DNA of 64,000 nt, from positions 6,944,001-7,008,000 of the forward strand of contig OZ231127.1 in assembly GCA_965153355.1 (NCBI GenBank). The letters are read 5' to 3'. The stretch comes from Flaccisagitta enflata (taxonomy: Eukaryota; Chaetognatha; Sagittoidea; Aphragmophora). Made by a program: the position numbers and the translations under genes. Below are positions 11,421 through 50,476 of the stretch, in pieces. Position 1 is the first letter of the stretch. Every line of letters starts with the position of its first letter. Under the pieces are notes generated by a model that saw only the letters and a list, made by a program, of their open reading frames with translations, made no database searches and was not told the origin of the DNA.

Positions 11421-11640
11421 ATGTAATTTTACCTTTGTTTGCCTTAAAGTATCAAGAAACACCAGCAAGAATTCGATTTTTGCAGAAGTAGGTCAACGTG
11501 ATGCATGCTGTTTATGGTTTGATTCTAGGTGATGCAGTTGCAATTATTTTCGCATAGGCAGATATACAATTGTATTATGCAAATTAGGTATGTAAAAAGT
11601 TTGCTGAAAAAAGCGGAAGGTGAACAATTTCTGAGAAAAG

Positions 11641-14600
11641 AACAAGGCTGGATACACGGCAATTCAGTTGTGGACGGTTGGGTCTGGTATATCGTCCCTG
11701 ATTTTGGCCATGGTAATTAACAGTACTTTAACGCCGTTAATTAACACTATATAGGCACCAGGAAATTAACTAAGAAAAACATATCTTTATTTTTGAGAAA
11801 ATTACTGAAAATAGGTGCTGAAGGTTGTTGTTAATTATCAGGTACCTATATGCTGTTAATTAACAGGCTGTTTTTGATGTTAATTAACACCCCATTTTAG
11901 GCGTTAATTAACATAAAAAAAATATAGATTATTAACAAATTGTTAAAAATATACCATTTTTTGGTGTTAATTAACGGTTGGAATGTGGTGTTAATTAACA
12001 TGAAAAACAGCGGGTTAATTAACACAAAAAAAATATAGATTATTAACAAATTAATTTTGTACCTATACGCTGTTAATCAACATGCTGTTTTTGATGTTAA
12101 TTAACACCACATTTCAACTGTTAATTAACCCAAAAAAATATCGATTATTAACAAATTGTTAAAAATATTCAATTTTTTTGTGTTAGTTAATGGGAGAAAT
12201 GTGGTGTTAATTAACATCAAAAACAGTGTGTTAATTAACACAAAGAAAATATAGATTATTAACAAATTGATTTTGTACTTACACGCTGTTAATTAACATG
12301 CTGTTTTTGATGGTAATTAACACTCAATTTCATGCGTTAATCAACACAAAAAAAATATAGATTATTAACAAAATATTAAGAATATACAATTTTTTGGTGT
12401 TAATTAACAGGTGAAATGTGGAGTTAATCAACATCAAAAACAATGTGTTAATTAACACAGAAAAAATATAGATTATTAACACATTGATTTTGTAGCTATA
12501 CGCTGTTAATTTACATGTTGATTTTGATGGTAATTAACACCACATTTCATGAATTATTAACACAAAAAAAATATAGATTAGTAACAAATTGTAAAAATCA
12601 TACCCTTTTTTTTTGTGTTAATCAACAGTTAAAATGTGGTGTTAATTAACATAAAAAACAGCGTGTTAATTAACACAGAAAAAATATAGATTATAAACAA
12701 ATTGATTTTATAGCTATACGCTGTTAATTTACATGTTGTTTTTGATGTTAATTAACACCACATTTCATGCGTTAATTACCACCAAAAAAATAAAGATTAT
12801 TAACAAATTGTAAAAAATATACCATTTTTTGGTGTTAATTAACAGTTGAAATGTGGTGTTAATTAACATAAAAAACAGCGTTAAGATTATTAACAAATTG
12901 ATTTTGTACCTAAACCCTGTTAATTAACATGCTGTTTTTGATGTTAACTAACACCGTATTTCACCTGTTAATTAACACCAAAAAATTGTATATTCTTAAT
13001 ATTTTGTTAATAATCTATATCTTTTTGTGTTAATTAACGCATGAAATTGGGTGTTAATTAACGTAAAAAACAGCATGTTAATTAACACAGAAAAAATAAA
13101 GATTATTAACAAATTGATTTTGTACCTATACGCCGTTAATTAACATGCTGTTTTTTATGTTAATTAACACCCAATTTCATGCGTTAAATAACACAAAAAG
13201 ATATAGATTATTAACAAAATATTAAGAATATACAATTTTTTGGTGTTAATTAACAGGTGAAATGTGGTGTTAGTTAACATCAAAAACAGCATGTTAATTA
13301 ACAGCGTTTAGGTACAAAATCTTTTGTTCATAATCTATATTTTTTCTCTGTTAATTAACACGCTGTTTTTTATGTTAATTAACACCACATTTCAACTGTT
13401 AATTAACACCAAAAAATGGTATATTTTTTACAATTTGTTAATAATCTATATTTTTCTGGTGTTAATTAACGCATGAAATGTGGTGTTAATTAACATCAAA
13501 AACAACATGTAAATTAACAGCGTATAGCTAAAAAATCAATTTGTTAATAATCTATATTTTTTCTGTGTTAATTAACACGCTGTTTTTTATGTTAATTAAC
13601 ACCACATTTCAACTGTTAATTAACACAAAAAAAAGGGTATATTTTTTACAATTTGTGAATAATCTATATTTTTTTGGTGTTAATTAACTCATGAAATGTG
13701 GCGTTAATTAACATCAAAAACAACATGTAAATTAACAGCGTATAGCTACAAAATCAATTTGTTAATAATCTATATTTTTTCTGTGTTAATTAACACGTTG
13801 TTTTTGATGTTGATTAACTCCACATTTCACCTGTTAATTAACACCAAAAAATTGTATATTCTTAATATTTTGTTAATAATCTATATTTTTTTTGTGTTAA
13901 TTAACGCATGAAATTGGGTGTTAATCACCATCAAAAACAGCATGTTAATTAACAGCGTGTAAGTACAAAATCAATTTGTTAATAATCTATATTTTTTCTG
14001 TGTTAATTAACACGCTGTTTTTGATGTTAATTAACACCACATTTCTCCTATTAATTAACACAAAAAAATTGAATATTTTTAACAGTTTGTTAATAATCTA
14101 TATTTTTTTGGGTTGATTAACAGTTGAAATGTGGTGTTAGTTAACATCAAAAACAGCATGTTGATTAACAGCGTATAGGTACAAAATCAATTTGTTAATA
14201 ATCTATATTTTTTTTGTGTTAATTAACCCGCTGTTTTATATGTTAATTAACACCACATTCCAACCGTTAATTAACACCAAAAAATAGTATATTTTTAACA
14301 ATTTGTTAATAATCTATATTTTTTTTGTGTTAATTAACGCCTAAAATGGGGTGTTAATTAACATCAAAAACAGCATGTTAATTAACAGCATATAGGTACC
14401 TGATAATTAACAACAACCTTTAGCACCTATTTTCAGTAATTTTCTCAAAAATAAAAAAAATGTTTTTCTTAGTTAATTTCCTGGTACCTATATAGTGTTA
14501 ATTAACGACTGTTTTTAAAGTGTTAATTAACAGCAGAAAAACTACCGTTAATTAATGGTACTTTTTTGCCTTTTATTAACAATTTTGTTAATTAGAGGCG

Positions 14601-14700
14601 TTAATGTGCCGTTAATTAACGCAGGGTAAATCGCTCACGATATATCTCGGTTGGGTAGGAGCAGTAATGCAAAAACCGCAACTGAACATAGTATGGGTCC
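11641..14700 (-). repeat. Family 1 element split by an insertion
   Basis: The left part at 11,641-11,683 (AACAAGGCTGGATACACGGC ... GACGGTTGGGT) and the right part at 14,649-about 14,700 (GGTTGGGTAGGAGCAG, then GCAAAAACCGC) together follow the family order seen unbroken at 17,266. The ~2.96 kb between them is a separate mobile element. The hairpin end of the host copy is lost. Confidence 0.85.
11684..14648. mobile_element. FB-like foldback element built of TTAATTAA-rich tandem repeats
   Basis: The ends are imperfect inverted repeats (CTGGTATATCGT against the complement of ACGATATATCTC). Next inward is a longer inverted segment (CACCAGGAAATTAACTAAG near 11,757 against CTTAGTTAATTTCCTGGTAC near 14,468). 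The body is an array of ~105-120-bp units, each with several TGTTAATTAACA palindromes and an ATAGATTATTAACAAA block. Units run mainly one way to about 13,290 and the other way after it, with one inverted block near 12,970-13,080. GGTTGGGT (or CGGTTGGGT) is duplicated at 11,676-11,683 and 14,649-14,656. No open frame is present, so any transposase acts in trans. Confidence 0.88.
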
Positions 14701-14968
14701 TAGAATTACCCTCTCCACCTAACCAAGCCAAAATTGGCAGAAAACTGGATAAAGAATCAACATAAAAGACCTGCAGGTGGCACATTTAGGGAATTGGCAG
14801 GTCATTTATAAAAATTACTTAGCCTTGATACATAAAAAAATTTGATCATGAATCCCATCCCTTTTCCAGAGTTTACCATTTCTGTACTTCTCGCATTGTA
14901 CAACAGGTAAAGTCAGCATAGATAGCAATGAGAAAGCTTTAGAAAATTGTTTGTCTCTAGGTACCATA

Positions 14969-41366
<26,398 letters not shown>

Positions 41367-41690
41367 AAATCCATAACATAGGATTTGTGGACCGAACCGC
41401 TGAATTTCAACGCTTTGCACCACATGAATTGATATTTAATTGATTATCTTCTTATGTTATGGTAGTTAACATAAACGATCAAGTATTTTAAGTTTCTCTG
41501 AAACGCTTTTTTACCATGCTCTTTCTTTCCAGCCTCTCTTCTCTCCTTTCACTAAAAACCCTTATTTTCTTAGTTTTTCTCATGTGAATTGCTGATTTAA
41601 AGTTTGTCAACATGTGACAAAGACATACACACAAAGTATTTCTGAAGACAATTTGTCTCATAAAAGTAATTGTTGCATCATGATTATGCA

Positions 41691-41696
41691 AATAAA
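41691..41696 (+). promoter_or_regulatory. Candidate polyadenylation signal AATAAA for the DCST-like gene
   Basis: Canonical hexamer 325 bp after the stop codon. The A run just downstream is genomic. Confidence 0.5.
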
Positions 41697-41914
41697 GTCG
41701 AAAAAAAAAATAGGGTGAAACGCTAAATGTTGACATCCATTGCCCGCCGTCATATACTTTTACATAAATTTTGCAAGCGCAGTAAAGTGCATCTTTGAAA
41801 GAGAGACTTGGCGTTCATTCTGGTGTGAGGCGTGAAGCAATGTCAGCTGTATATCGGTCCTTTTGTAGTGAACAAATTTGAAAAAAAGTCGCACTTTAGT
41901 AGTATGCGAATTAA

Positions 41915-42105
41915 AACACGGCTACCGAAGTCGCGTGCGGGTGGGCAGGGGCCATATTTGAGGTCACTAAACAACGTGGGCAGGAGCAGTGAGGTCCAAG
42001 AAATAAAATCATGAAAAAAGTAAAGTGTGGCGGACCAACCGACCAACCGACCAACCAACCGATGGACAAAGCGGGTTGTAGAGTCGCGTGCACGCGACTG
42101 AAAAA
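41915..42105 (-). repeat. Family 1 element, long subfamily
   Basis: ACACGGCTACCGAAGTCGCG to GTCGCGTGCACGCGACTG. Confidence 0.88.
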
Positions 42106-42227
42106 AACGACTTTTGACTGGTTGATTAGGCTATTAGATTTCCAGAATACTAAGTGTAATTCTAGACCATTAGAAAGCCCTTTGAAAATTCTTTCATATG
42201 GCGTCAATCTGGTATTTTCATATTTTT

Positions 42228-42527
42228 TAGTCGCATGCACGTGACTCTACACCCCGCTTTGTCCGTCCGTCCGTCCGTCCACTTTTATTTTTTTTATCTT
42301 TTTTTTATCAATTCATTTTAAGTCATTTAAGAGTATACTTAGTCATTCTTGCATGAATTTTTTTCACCCCTATATTTCGACCGTTTCCAGTCTTCTTCAG
42401 GGAATGGACCTGAATGTACATAAAAATTTCAACATATCAACAATGAGGATTTCAAATTAGTCATTCTTAGTCATTCTAAGTCATTATGTATGTCTCGCAC
42501 GCGACTTATATGTGATGGCCGTGTTTT
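42228..42527 (+). repeat. Family 1 element, with diverged or inserted middle
   Basis: Starts TAGTCGCATGCACGTGACTC with a GTCCGTCCGTCC body, and ends CGCACGCGACTTATATGTGA with TGGCCGTGTTTT. The middle (about 42,290-42,480) does not match other copies. Confidence 0.65.
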
Positions 42528-42794
42528 ATCAAAAATGGCATTAGTTTGAATGAAAACATTGCTAAATTTGTTTTTGCACTCCCATTGAAAAATAAACATT
42601 TTCGAAAAAAAGTACTTTACTCTGACAGGCTGTAACTTTTAAACCGTTTGATATACAGATCTGGTGTTGGTCTAGAACGGAACATTTTTCAAAAATCTTA
42701 AAAATCACTTTGTCAGATGAAAGTTGTAAAGACTTTTTATGTATTTTTTGTCAACTTGTACAAAAGTGCATCTTTTTTTTTGATTCGCGTAGTA

Positions 42795-43292
42795 CTACCT
42801 TGAAAACGCGTCAATGTGAGGAAGAAATCTTGAATCGTAGATAGTTTTGACTACCTAGCACTGTTACCGTTGTTGCTGATAGTTATTTGCTGCCTCACAT
42901 TTAAAACCACTTGTAAGATTTCGTTCTACCGCTGACACAACGCTAAATGTTCATCATCTTCATAAGCCGACAGTACAAATTCTCATGGAAATGTTATATG
43001 CGACATGTGTTCCTCATCTTATATGCGCTATAGACATTGAATATTACTCTGCTTGTCATGTGCAACTATTGAATGTATCTTTGAATGACTGCATCCGCCG
43101 TACTGTATCTTTATGTACACATATTCTTGAATGGAACATATTTTTTGTCTATCAACCATCTTTTGTTTTAATCTTTTTAGGCTCTGTCTGTTTGTCCATC
43201 CGCACGTCCGTCCGTCCATCCATCCATCCAGCCATCCGTCCATCTGTCCATCCATTCTTCCATCAGTGATTGAGTCAACTAGTCGCCCAAAG
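42795..43292. other. Intergenic DNA
   Basis: No supported gene. A CCATCCATCC/GTCCGTCC tract at 43,190-43,265 resembles the family 2 pyrimidine arm. Confidence 0.4.
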
Positions 43293-43740
43293 GCAAGGGG
43301 TGGTCAGCGGTTCCTGTTGCCCTGATTTGCATACATTGACATGTGAGGGTAGTGAGAGCAGGGCAGCAGCCTCAAAGGGCCGATGTCCTGAAGAACACAG
43401 CAATAGGGGCATAATCCCATACATACAGTATGTTTGCTTTTTCAATGCACCAAAAGAAACCTATGAATATCGGCTTCTAAGCATCGTAGCAAGATGCAGA
43501 TTGTGCCATTGGATAGAGCGCAAAAAACTGTAATAGGGATTTTTCTGATGTTTTGATGTAATATGATGACATCGTGATATCTGAAACAGGTCGCCCAAGG
43601 GCAATATGTGGTCGGCGATACCCGTTGCCCTGCTTTGCATGATTGTGAATTTGTGTGAGGGGAAGCAGGGCAGCGGCCCCAAAGGCGACCAAGTCCTGTA
43701 TAACACAGGGGGACTTTCGTTCGTCCTGCCTGACAACATA
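43293..43740. repeat. Two family 2 heads in tandem
   Basis: Long heads at about 43,293-43,420 (GGTCAGCGGTTCCTGTTGCC) and 43,597-43,730 (GGTCGGCGATACCCGTTGCC), each with GCAGGGCAGC and a TCCTG..A..ACACAG motif. Between them, 43,436-43,500 matches the reverse of 51,724-51,785. Confidence 0.7.
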
Positions 43741-43841
43741 GATGAGATGCTAAAGTGCACTTATTGAAGGCCTTCATGAGTTTGGAGGCTTTTCCAAGGC
43801 TTAATTGGCCATCAGGTCTGATTTGAAGCCTAACAGCGCTA

Positions 43842-44430
43842 CTATCTTGGAAAAAATAAAAGTCCAGGACATACTGTTATATTGTAGCTTTAATATAAAT
43901 GATTTGATATGAAAATTGGTGACCAAAATGAAGCTGATAAACAGGGCTAGCAAATGGTGCCAAGCTGAGACTCATTGGGTTGTTTATTTAGATTTTACAT
44001 CAAAATAAGTAAAAGTGTTGATTTCAGGAAATAGACACAAAACTTGAATAGAATATGAATGCATGATGTTTTGTTACAGTGTCGCTTTGATATGCAAAAT
44101 TTGAAAGGAAAATCAGTGACCATTTTGAAGCTGTTGATCAGGGCTATCTTTTGCCGCCAAGCAGAGACTCATAGCTCTATTTGTTTGGATTCTACATCAA
44201 AAAGAGTTAGAACGTTGATTCTCAGATTTGCAAAAAAATTGTGTGGTGGCATTATACTTCTGAATGGCATTATACTCTTTAACAAGACACGCCCTTACAG
44301 ATGCAAGCAGTTTTTAAACTCTTAAAAGGTTATTCCTGATAGTGAGCTCATAAAAATGGTCAATATCTTATCAGATTTAAAATCAAAACATTCCTTTATC
44401 CAGCTTGGACTTTTATTTTTTCCAAGATAG
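43842..44430. mobile_element. MITE, 589 bp, TA-flanked, with internal duplication
   Basis: Ends CTATCTTGGAAAAAATAAAA with GTCCA and the complement. The first bases match the Tc1 relic at 26,290. Two internal blocks of about 190 bp are diverged direct repeats (AAGCTGATAAACAGGGCTAG against AAGCTGTTGATCAGGGCTAT). It is inserted in a family 2 minisatellite, visible at 43,810 and 44,435-44,500. Confidence 0.85.
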
Positions 44431-44679
44431 TACTTTGAGGCCTAATTTGAGGCCTAAGAGGGCTAATTTGAGGCCTGAGAGGCTAATTTGAGGCTTAAAG
44501 GACGTATCGAGACCAGTAGAAAAAATATAAAATTCCGATAAATGCTGTTTTCTATTCCTGATGACCTCCTGAGTCGCTGTATAAAATTTCAGCCCTCTAG
44601 CTCTACTAGAACGCTGTTTATATTGCCCCAAAGAAACCCATGTTTTGTTGACAATCAGCGGAGAAAAGAAGACGAAATT

Positions 44680-44765
44680 AAAAGTTGCTCCAGGGTTCGA
44701 ACCACAGCAATAAGAATTGACCGCATCTAATGCCAGTGACGCTAACTACTACACCAATCAAGCTC
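44680..44765 (-). other. tRNA-like sequence
   Basis: On the minus strand, GATTGGTGTAGTAGTTAGCG (A-box-like) is followed by GTGGTTCGAACCCTGG (B-box-like) about 40 bp later. The acceptor ends do not pair, so it is probably a tRNA-derived pseudogene or SINE head. Confidence 0.5.
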
Positions 44766-44892
44766 ACTGAGTTTTCAGAATATTTTGGTTGTGTTTTTTC
44801 TCTGCAGGCTAATGAGTTGGAGCAAAAAAGTGGAAGACTAATTTTTTACGCAAGCTTTGGCGCGAATCTTGGTTGGAAATCAATCTTTCCTT

Positions 44893-45002
<110 letters not shown>

Positions 45003-45844
45003 AGGCTAGGGACGCTGGTCAAGAGGGATATGGGCGTTGCGTGCTCATAACGTCTATCTCTCATCTGTATTTTTTTTCTTTTCTCTCTAGATTAGCTCAA
45101 TCCATTGTCATTCCTTCCTTCTGTTTCGCCCTATTTTTGTGTACTACTACACTTTTTGTGTGAATAAACGTCATATATAACCATCCATGAACGCAATCAA
45201 CGATTAGTGAAAAAGTACATGATTTTCTTGACAAAATGATAGTGTTTTGAACGGGCCACTTGGTCGCTCGATATGTTTTTTGTTTTTTTTTTGCTGGCAC
45301 CGCCCACTCCGCTCATTTGCTTTGTGACACTCCGCCTCGCTATGCTCCGTTCACGGGCTCGCTCACTTTTTTCACTCACTCCCTTGTAAAAAATTGTAGT
45401 TCCTAAAGTTGTGTTCATGCTGTAAACATTTTCAACGGGGAGGAACACGTCTGTTTTCATCAATTGAAACACGCCCGTATATGCGTAGTCGCAATCACTG
45501 ATTTGTCAATCACTGCTGTCTCACACAAGGTTTGAGACAAAAATGATATAACATTACAGTTTTTTACATTTTTGCATAGGTCATGAGCATACAAAGCAAG
45601 AACCATCAAGTAGAAAATCTCTCCTAAGGCGTTTTTTGAAAAAAATCAATAATTCAAAATTTTTAGCTTTATCTTTTATAGACAATTTTTGAGGTTGGTT
45701 TGACCCTTTTTTTTTTTTACAGCATAATGTTAATCCTGATAAAACTCTGATTCTTTTGATATGTCACGCTATATGGTTTTCAAAAAAAAAAATAATTTCA
45801 TTTAAAAGCCACCGTTGTAAAATTAGAAAGGTGGCCTTAAATAT

Positions 45845-46050
45845 GAACGAGGCTGGATACATGGCCACTGAAGTTGTGTGCGGGTGCGCAGGGGCCATAT
45901 CTGAGGTCACTAGAATATTTGGGCAGGAGCAGTGAGGTCAAAAGAATAAAATCATAAAAAAAAGTAAAATGTGACCGACGGACCAACCAACCAACCGACC
46001 GACAAAGCGGGTTGTAGAGTCGCGTTCAGTCGCGTGAACGCGACTAAAAA
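45845..46050 (-). repeat. Family 1 element, long subfamily
   Basis: GAGGCTGGATACATGGCCAC to a duplicated hairpin end (GTCGCGTTCAGTCGCGTGAA, CGCGACTAAAAA). Confidence 0.88.
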
Positions 46051-46133
46051 TTTATCTATTATGAAAACTATATAGTGCGACCTATCAAATGAATTAACAA
46101 AAAATAGATCAAACACCTGAAAAATGATCTATA

Positions 46134-46340
46134 AACAAGGCCGGATACACAGCTACCGAAGTCGCATGCGGGTGGGCAGGGGCCATATTTGTGTTCACCA
46201 AATCATCTGGGAAGGGACAGTGAGGTCCAAAAAATAAAATCATAAAAAAAAATAAAGTGTGACTGACCGACCAACCGACTAACCGACCGACCAACAGACG
46301 GACAAAGCGAGTTGTATAGTCGCGTGCACGCGACTAAAAA
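46134..46340 (-). repeat. Family 1 element, long subfamily, full length
   Basis: AACAAGGCCGGATACACAGC to GTCGCGTGCACGCGACTAAA. This is one of the clearest complete copies. Confidence 0.92.
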
Positions 46341-46800
46341 TGAAGCAAAAAACATTGAATTTTTTATTTATTTCAAAAAACGCTGCAGGAAATTTTTTTT
46401 ACTTTATGGTTCTAGGTTTGTATGCCTATGACATATGCAAAAATGCAAAAAACCGCATAGTTTTATCATTCTCTACTCAAACCTTGTGTGAGACAGCAGT
46501 GCAATGTGCGCCGATGCGTTATCGGCCTAAAGTGCATCGCTTTGTCATCACTGGTTTTCCGACCGATGGATCGATGGATCAATGGACGGAGAGATGGACA
46601 CAGTAAGGATTATCCAAAGTGAATAATGCAGAGGGACAGACAGACATGCATCTGGACGAACAGACAGAGAGAGCAGCAGAGAAATAACCAGACGAACGAG
46701 AATCCACTGCGCCAGTGCATTCGTCTCCGTTCGCGCTGCTGCGTCGATGTCCCTCTTCCTCGAACACTGCTGCTGCTGTTGCCACTGCTGTTTTTGTCGG

Positions 46801-46802
<2 letters not shown>

Positions 46803-46848
<46 letters not shown>
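46803..46848. repeat. (GA)n microsatellite
   Basis: A 46-bp GA run. The surrounding 46,502-46,970 shows no supported gene. Confidence 0.95.
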
Positions 46849-46851
<3 letters not shown>

Positions 46852-47142
46852 AAACAGACGCAGTATGAGTCGCTGATGGAGACAGAGAGATAACGTGCTC
46901 CAGAAGTCGCAAAAATATTGGAGGTTACAAACTGCTGAATCTTGTTTGAAAGCAAACTATGCAAACAATGCAACAAGTGACGTGAATGGGTGGGCAGGGG
47001 CATCCAACCCCCATCCACACCCCAGATCCCCATCCCCACGCAATCAAGCGTCTAAGACGGCCGTTTTTCCAATTTTCGACTCATGCTCACAGACAACACG
47101 GATGGACCAAAAAACAAATAAGAAGTGATAGAGAGGAAAACA

Positions 47143-47503
47143 CACGCTTTTCTTTTTATAAGAACACTGTTTATAAGAACATCAGCCTCAGATTTGACCA
47201 AAAAATAAGAACATCATAAGAACATGCTGAGCCTGAGATTTGAAGATAAAAATATAAGTTTTAAAAAAAGTAGTGAAATTAGATGAAAAATCCTGATTGA
47301 TGGATATTTTTTTAATGCTTTCTAAAATGATAATTCATCAGTTATCCAATATTAATCTTACATTTCTTTTTATTTAATGAAAACATAAGAACAATGAAAA
47401 AATAAGAACATGTTAAGAACGCTTGAGCCTCAAAAAAGGGCTGAAAATAAGAACGCTGAGGCTGACTTTAAAAATTCATGTTCTTATAAAATGAAAAGCG
47501 TGC
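47143..47503. mobile_element. MITE ~360 bp with CACGCTTTT ends
   Basis: CACGCTTTTCTTTTTATAAG with AACA on the left and TGTTCTTATAAAATGAAAAG with CGTG on the right. AAGAACAT and CTGAGGCT phrases recur in inverted positions. A diverged relative ends at 54,450 (CTCAATAAAAAGCGTG). Confidence 0.7.
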
Positions 47504-47571
47504 ATCTGCTTTTGGGATTCATATATGTTTTATTGTTACATTTGTATTGTTGTATTGTTTGTATAATTACA

Positions 47572-48290
47572 GACGGGTGGGCAGGGGCAAACAATCACAT
47601 TCCACTCCCCCCCCCCCCCCACACACACACAAATGTAGCATCCAGGTCTAGCCAGAGAAATGGCGGGCCTCCTTAGCCGGCCCCCCTGTCACTTCTTCCC
47701 CCCCCCCCCCTCACTTTGTAATTTTTTAGGTTTGTATTAATAATGTACTACTTTGAAATTTGCTCTAAGCCTTTACTGCTCAAATTTCTTTTCCAATACT
47801 CTAACAATCTGTTAGCTTCTTCACTTTCATCTGTTTTTCTAGTTTTTTGTTTTTTTTTTTTTTTCGTTTTTTTTTTTTTCAGTCAGGTGCTACGCAACTC
47901 TAAAACCCACTATATCTGTCCGTTGATCATCATCACCATCATCATCATCATCATCATATCTTCGCTATCATTTTAATCGAATCGAAATTGAAATACATCT
48001 GATTAACCTGAGACATGTGAAGGACACGTGATCAATTAACAAATCCAAAAGGTGCGTGGATGTGTAGAGCATCGAACTACTTTTAAAGTACAGCATATTT
48101 TGAAAGATATTGACTTTTTTGTGGGATCTTTATTGTGGGATCGACAAGAACGTAAAAGCAGTAACGTCGTTTGGGCTATAAACAGAAACAACTTGCGGGT
48201 GGCTGCGTTTTTGGTTGGAGACACGCAACTCTATAAGAGGCTTTGTCCGTCCGTTGGTCCGTCCGTCACACTCAAGTTGTCATGCTCGAG
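47572..48290. repeat. Family 1 fragments
   Basis: GACGGGTGGGCAGGGGC at 47,573, CAGGTGCTACGCAACTCTAA at 47,884 and GACACGCAACTCTATAAGAG at 48,221 are separate partial copies. C-rich runs lie at 47,606 and 47,698, and an ATC run at about 47,928-47,957. Confidence 0.55.
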
Positions 48291-48436
48291 TTGAAAACGC
48301 GAAAAGTGCTTATTTACCAGTAATGGCAGCTGTCGCCGTGAGGAAAAAAGTCGTAAGCATTGGTCATTTTTCGATCACTTCAAATCTTTTTATTTGTTAG
48401 ATCAAATCAAGAGCAATTGTATGTATTGATTGCATT

Positions 48437-48900
48437 GAAAATTAGAGAAAAATAGGACTGAGCCAAATGAGCAAGATGAACTAAAATGCTCAAAATCACT
48501 TAACCAGACAACCAGCTATGCTTACTGACATGCTTTCTTGTATTTGCATGCTCACATAAAAACATATATTTATTCATCCCATTAAAGATCAGAAAAAAAA
48601 GACTGAGCTAAATGAGCTAAGTGAGCTAGAATAGTTGAAAACACTCTCACAGATGAGCAGTTATGCTCACTGACATGTTTTTTTGTATCTGCTTGCTTAA
48701 ACATGTATCAAAATATTTATTGTATATTCACTTATCGCATCTGAAATAAAAAACTGAGCAAGATGTGCTAAATGAGCTAAAATGCTCAAAAACACCCTCA
48801 CAGATGAGCAGTTATGCTCATAAACATGTTTTCTTGTATTTGCATGCTTAAACAAACTTAAGTACACTCTTATATTCATCCTACTTAAAATGATAAAAAA
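48437..48900. repeat. Tandem repeat, ~145-150-bp units (about three)
   Basis: GACTGAGC...AAATGAGC, AGATGAGCAGTTATGCTCA and TTTCTTGTATTTGCATGCT recur at about 48,456, 48,600 and 48,752. The stretch 48,901-49,525 shows no supported gene apart from a TTG/TTGTTG run near 49,320-49,390. Confidence 0.8.
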
Positions 48901-49530
48901 TAAGAAAAAATTCAATTTGAATATTTCGTAAATAATAATAAAAAATCTTTAAAAATTCATAACGCAAAAAATATTTGCCGTAGAGCATTCTGCTTGGCGC
49001 CAAATGAAAGAGAATTATCAAATTTACTTACTGTATCAATTTCATTGGAGGCCACATTCGGTCGGTGGAGATTCATAACTTTCGCATAAAAAAATGAAAA
49101 CCATGTTTCTTTTGAATAAGTCAAAAAGTCGAAGACTGACTTCGACTTTTTTCCCGATGACGCTGCAGTTGGTACTGTTTGTGTGCAACGATATTATGAC
49201 CCCGCGTAACTTGTTTTCTAAATGATCATGATGGGGGGGGGGGGGGAAACGAAGACACCTCGATTGAATATTGTCACATTGAAATAGCAGTAGACAAAAG
49301 GCATAGCCTTTGATGTTGATACTGTTGTTGTTGTTTTTGTTGTTGTTTTCCGTGTTGCTGTTGGTTTCATTGTTGTTGTTGTTGTTGCCTCGTATGGGTG
49401 ACCGCCGGCGCCGTAGCGGGACAAAATTATGCCTTTTCCTTCTTGTCATTGTCAATTCGCCATTACCATCTGTAGAGAGTTGCAAAGGTACATTTGCGCA
49501 AGGCGTCCAAAGACAAAACTCAATATAAAT

Positions 49531-49943
<413 letters not shown>

Positions 49944-50169
49944 TTTTTTGTCGTATTTACATCTCCTACCTTAGGCTATGCCGCTCTGTTTGCTTTTACC
50001 GACATTTTGCTGTTGCCAACCTTGGGGTCATTGTCTCTGCCATTGGGACTGCTTTTTAATCTTCTTTAATTGCGACGGTCTGTTGTGACTTTTCTTACTG
50101 ATTTCGTCAACAAGTATAAATCATTACTTTCATATTATGAAACTGTTAACAAAAATGGATGCGTATGTC

Positions 50170-50317
50170 ATTCAATGTGTGTGTGTACATGCGTGTGTAC
50201 TCATGAATGTGTGAGCAATACCGTGCATGTATGTGTGTGTACGTTTGCGTCTGCATGTGTGTATGTTTGTATGCGCATGTGTGTCAATGTGTGTGTGTGT
50301 CAATGTGTGTGTGTGTT

Positions 50318-50375
<58 letters not shown>

Positions 50376-50383
50376 TGTGTGTT

Positions 50384-50475
<92 letters not shown>
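50170..50475. repeat. (GT)n microsatellite
   Basis: Degenerate then pure GT. Together with the CT array 230 bp upstream it produces long artefactual open frames. Confidence 0.95.

Positions 50476-50476
<1 letters not shown>

Larger units (their letters stand above)
41898..42794. mobile_element. MITE (second copy of the 319 element) interrupted twice by family 1
   Basis: The left end TAGTATGCGAATTAAAA and right end TTGATTCGCGTAGTA match the 319-733 element, as do the internal CGTTTGATATACAGATCTGG and GGTGTTGGTCTAGAA phrases near 42,650. A minus family 1 copy sits at 41,915-42,105 and a plus copy at 42,228-42,527. Confidence 0.7.
45511..46501. mobile_element. Foldback element containing two family 1 copies
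   Basis: Ends CACTGCTGTCTCACACAAGG with TTTGAG and the exact complement ending ACAAGG-complement CCTTGTGTGAGACAGCAGTG. The arms pair further (TTTTTGCATAGGTCATGAGC against its diverged complement near 46,430). The centre carries family 1 copies at 45,845-46,050 and 46,134-46,340, with ATAGTGCGACCTATCAAATG between them, shared with the 19,041 element. Confidence 0.8.

Noticed and set aside
11684-14648. CRISPR-like array of TGTTAATTAACA repeats
   Set aside because: The repeats occur on both strands in opposed blocks, spacers are themselves repeated and there are no cas genes. The context is eukaryotic and the block has transposon-type ends.
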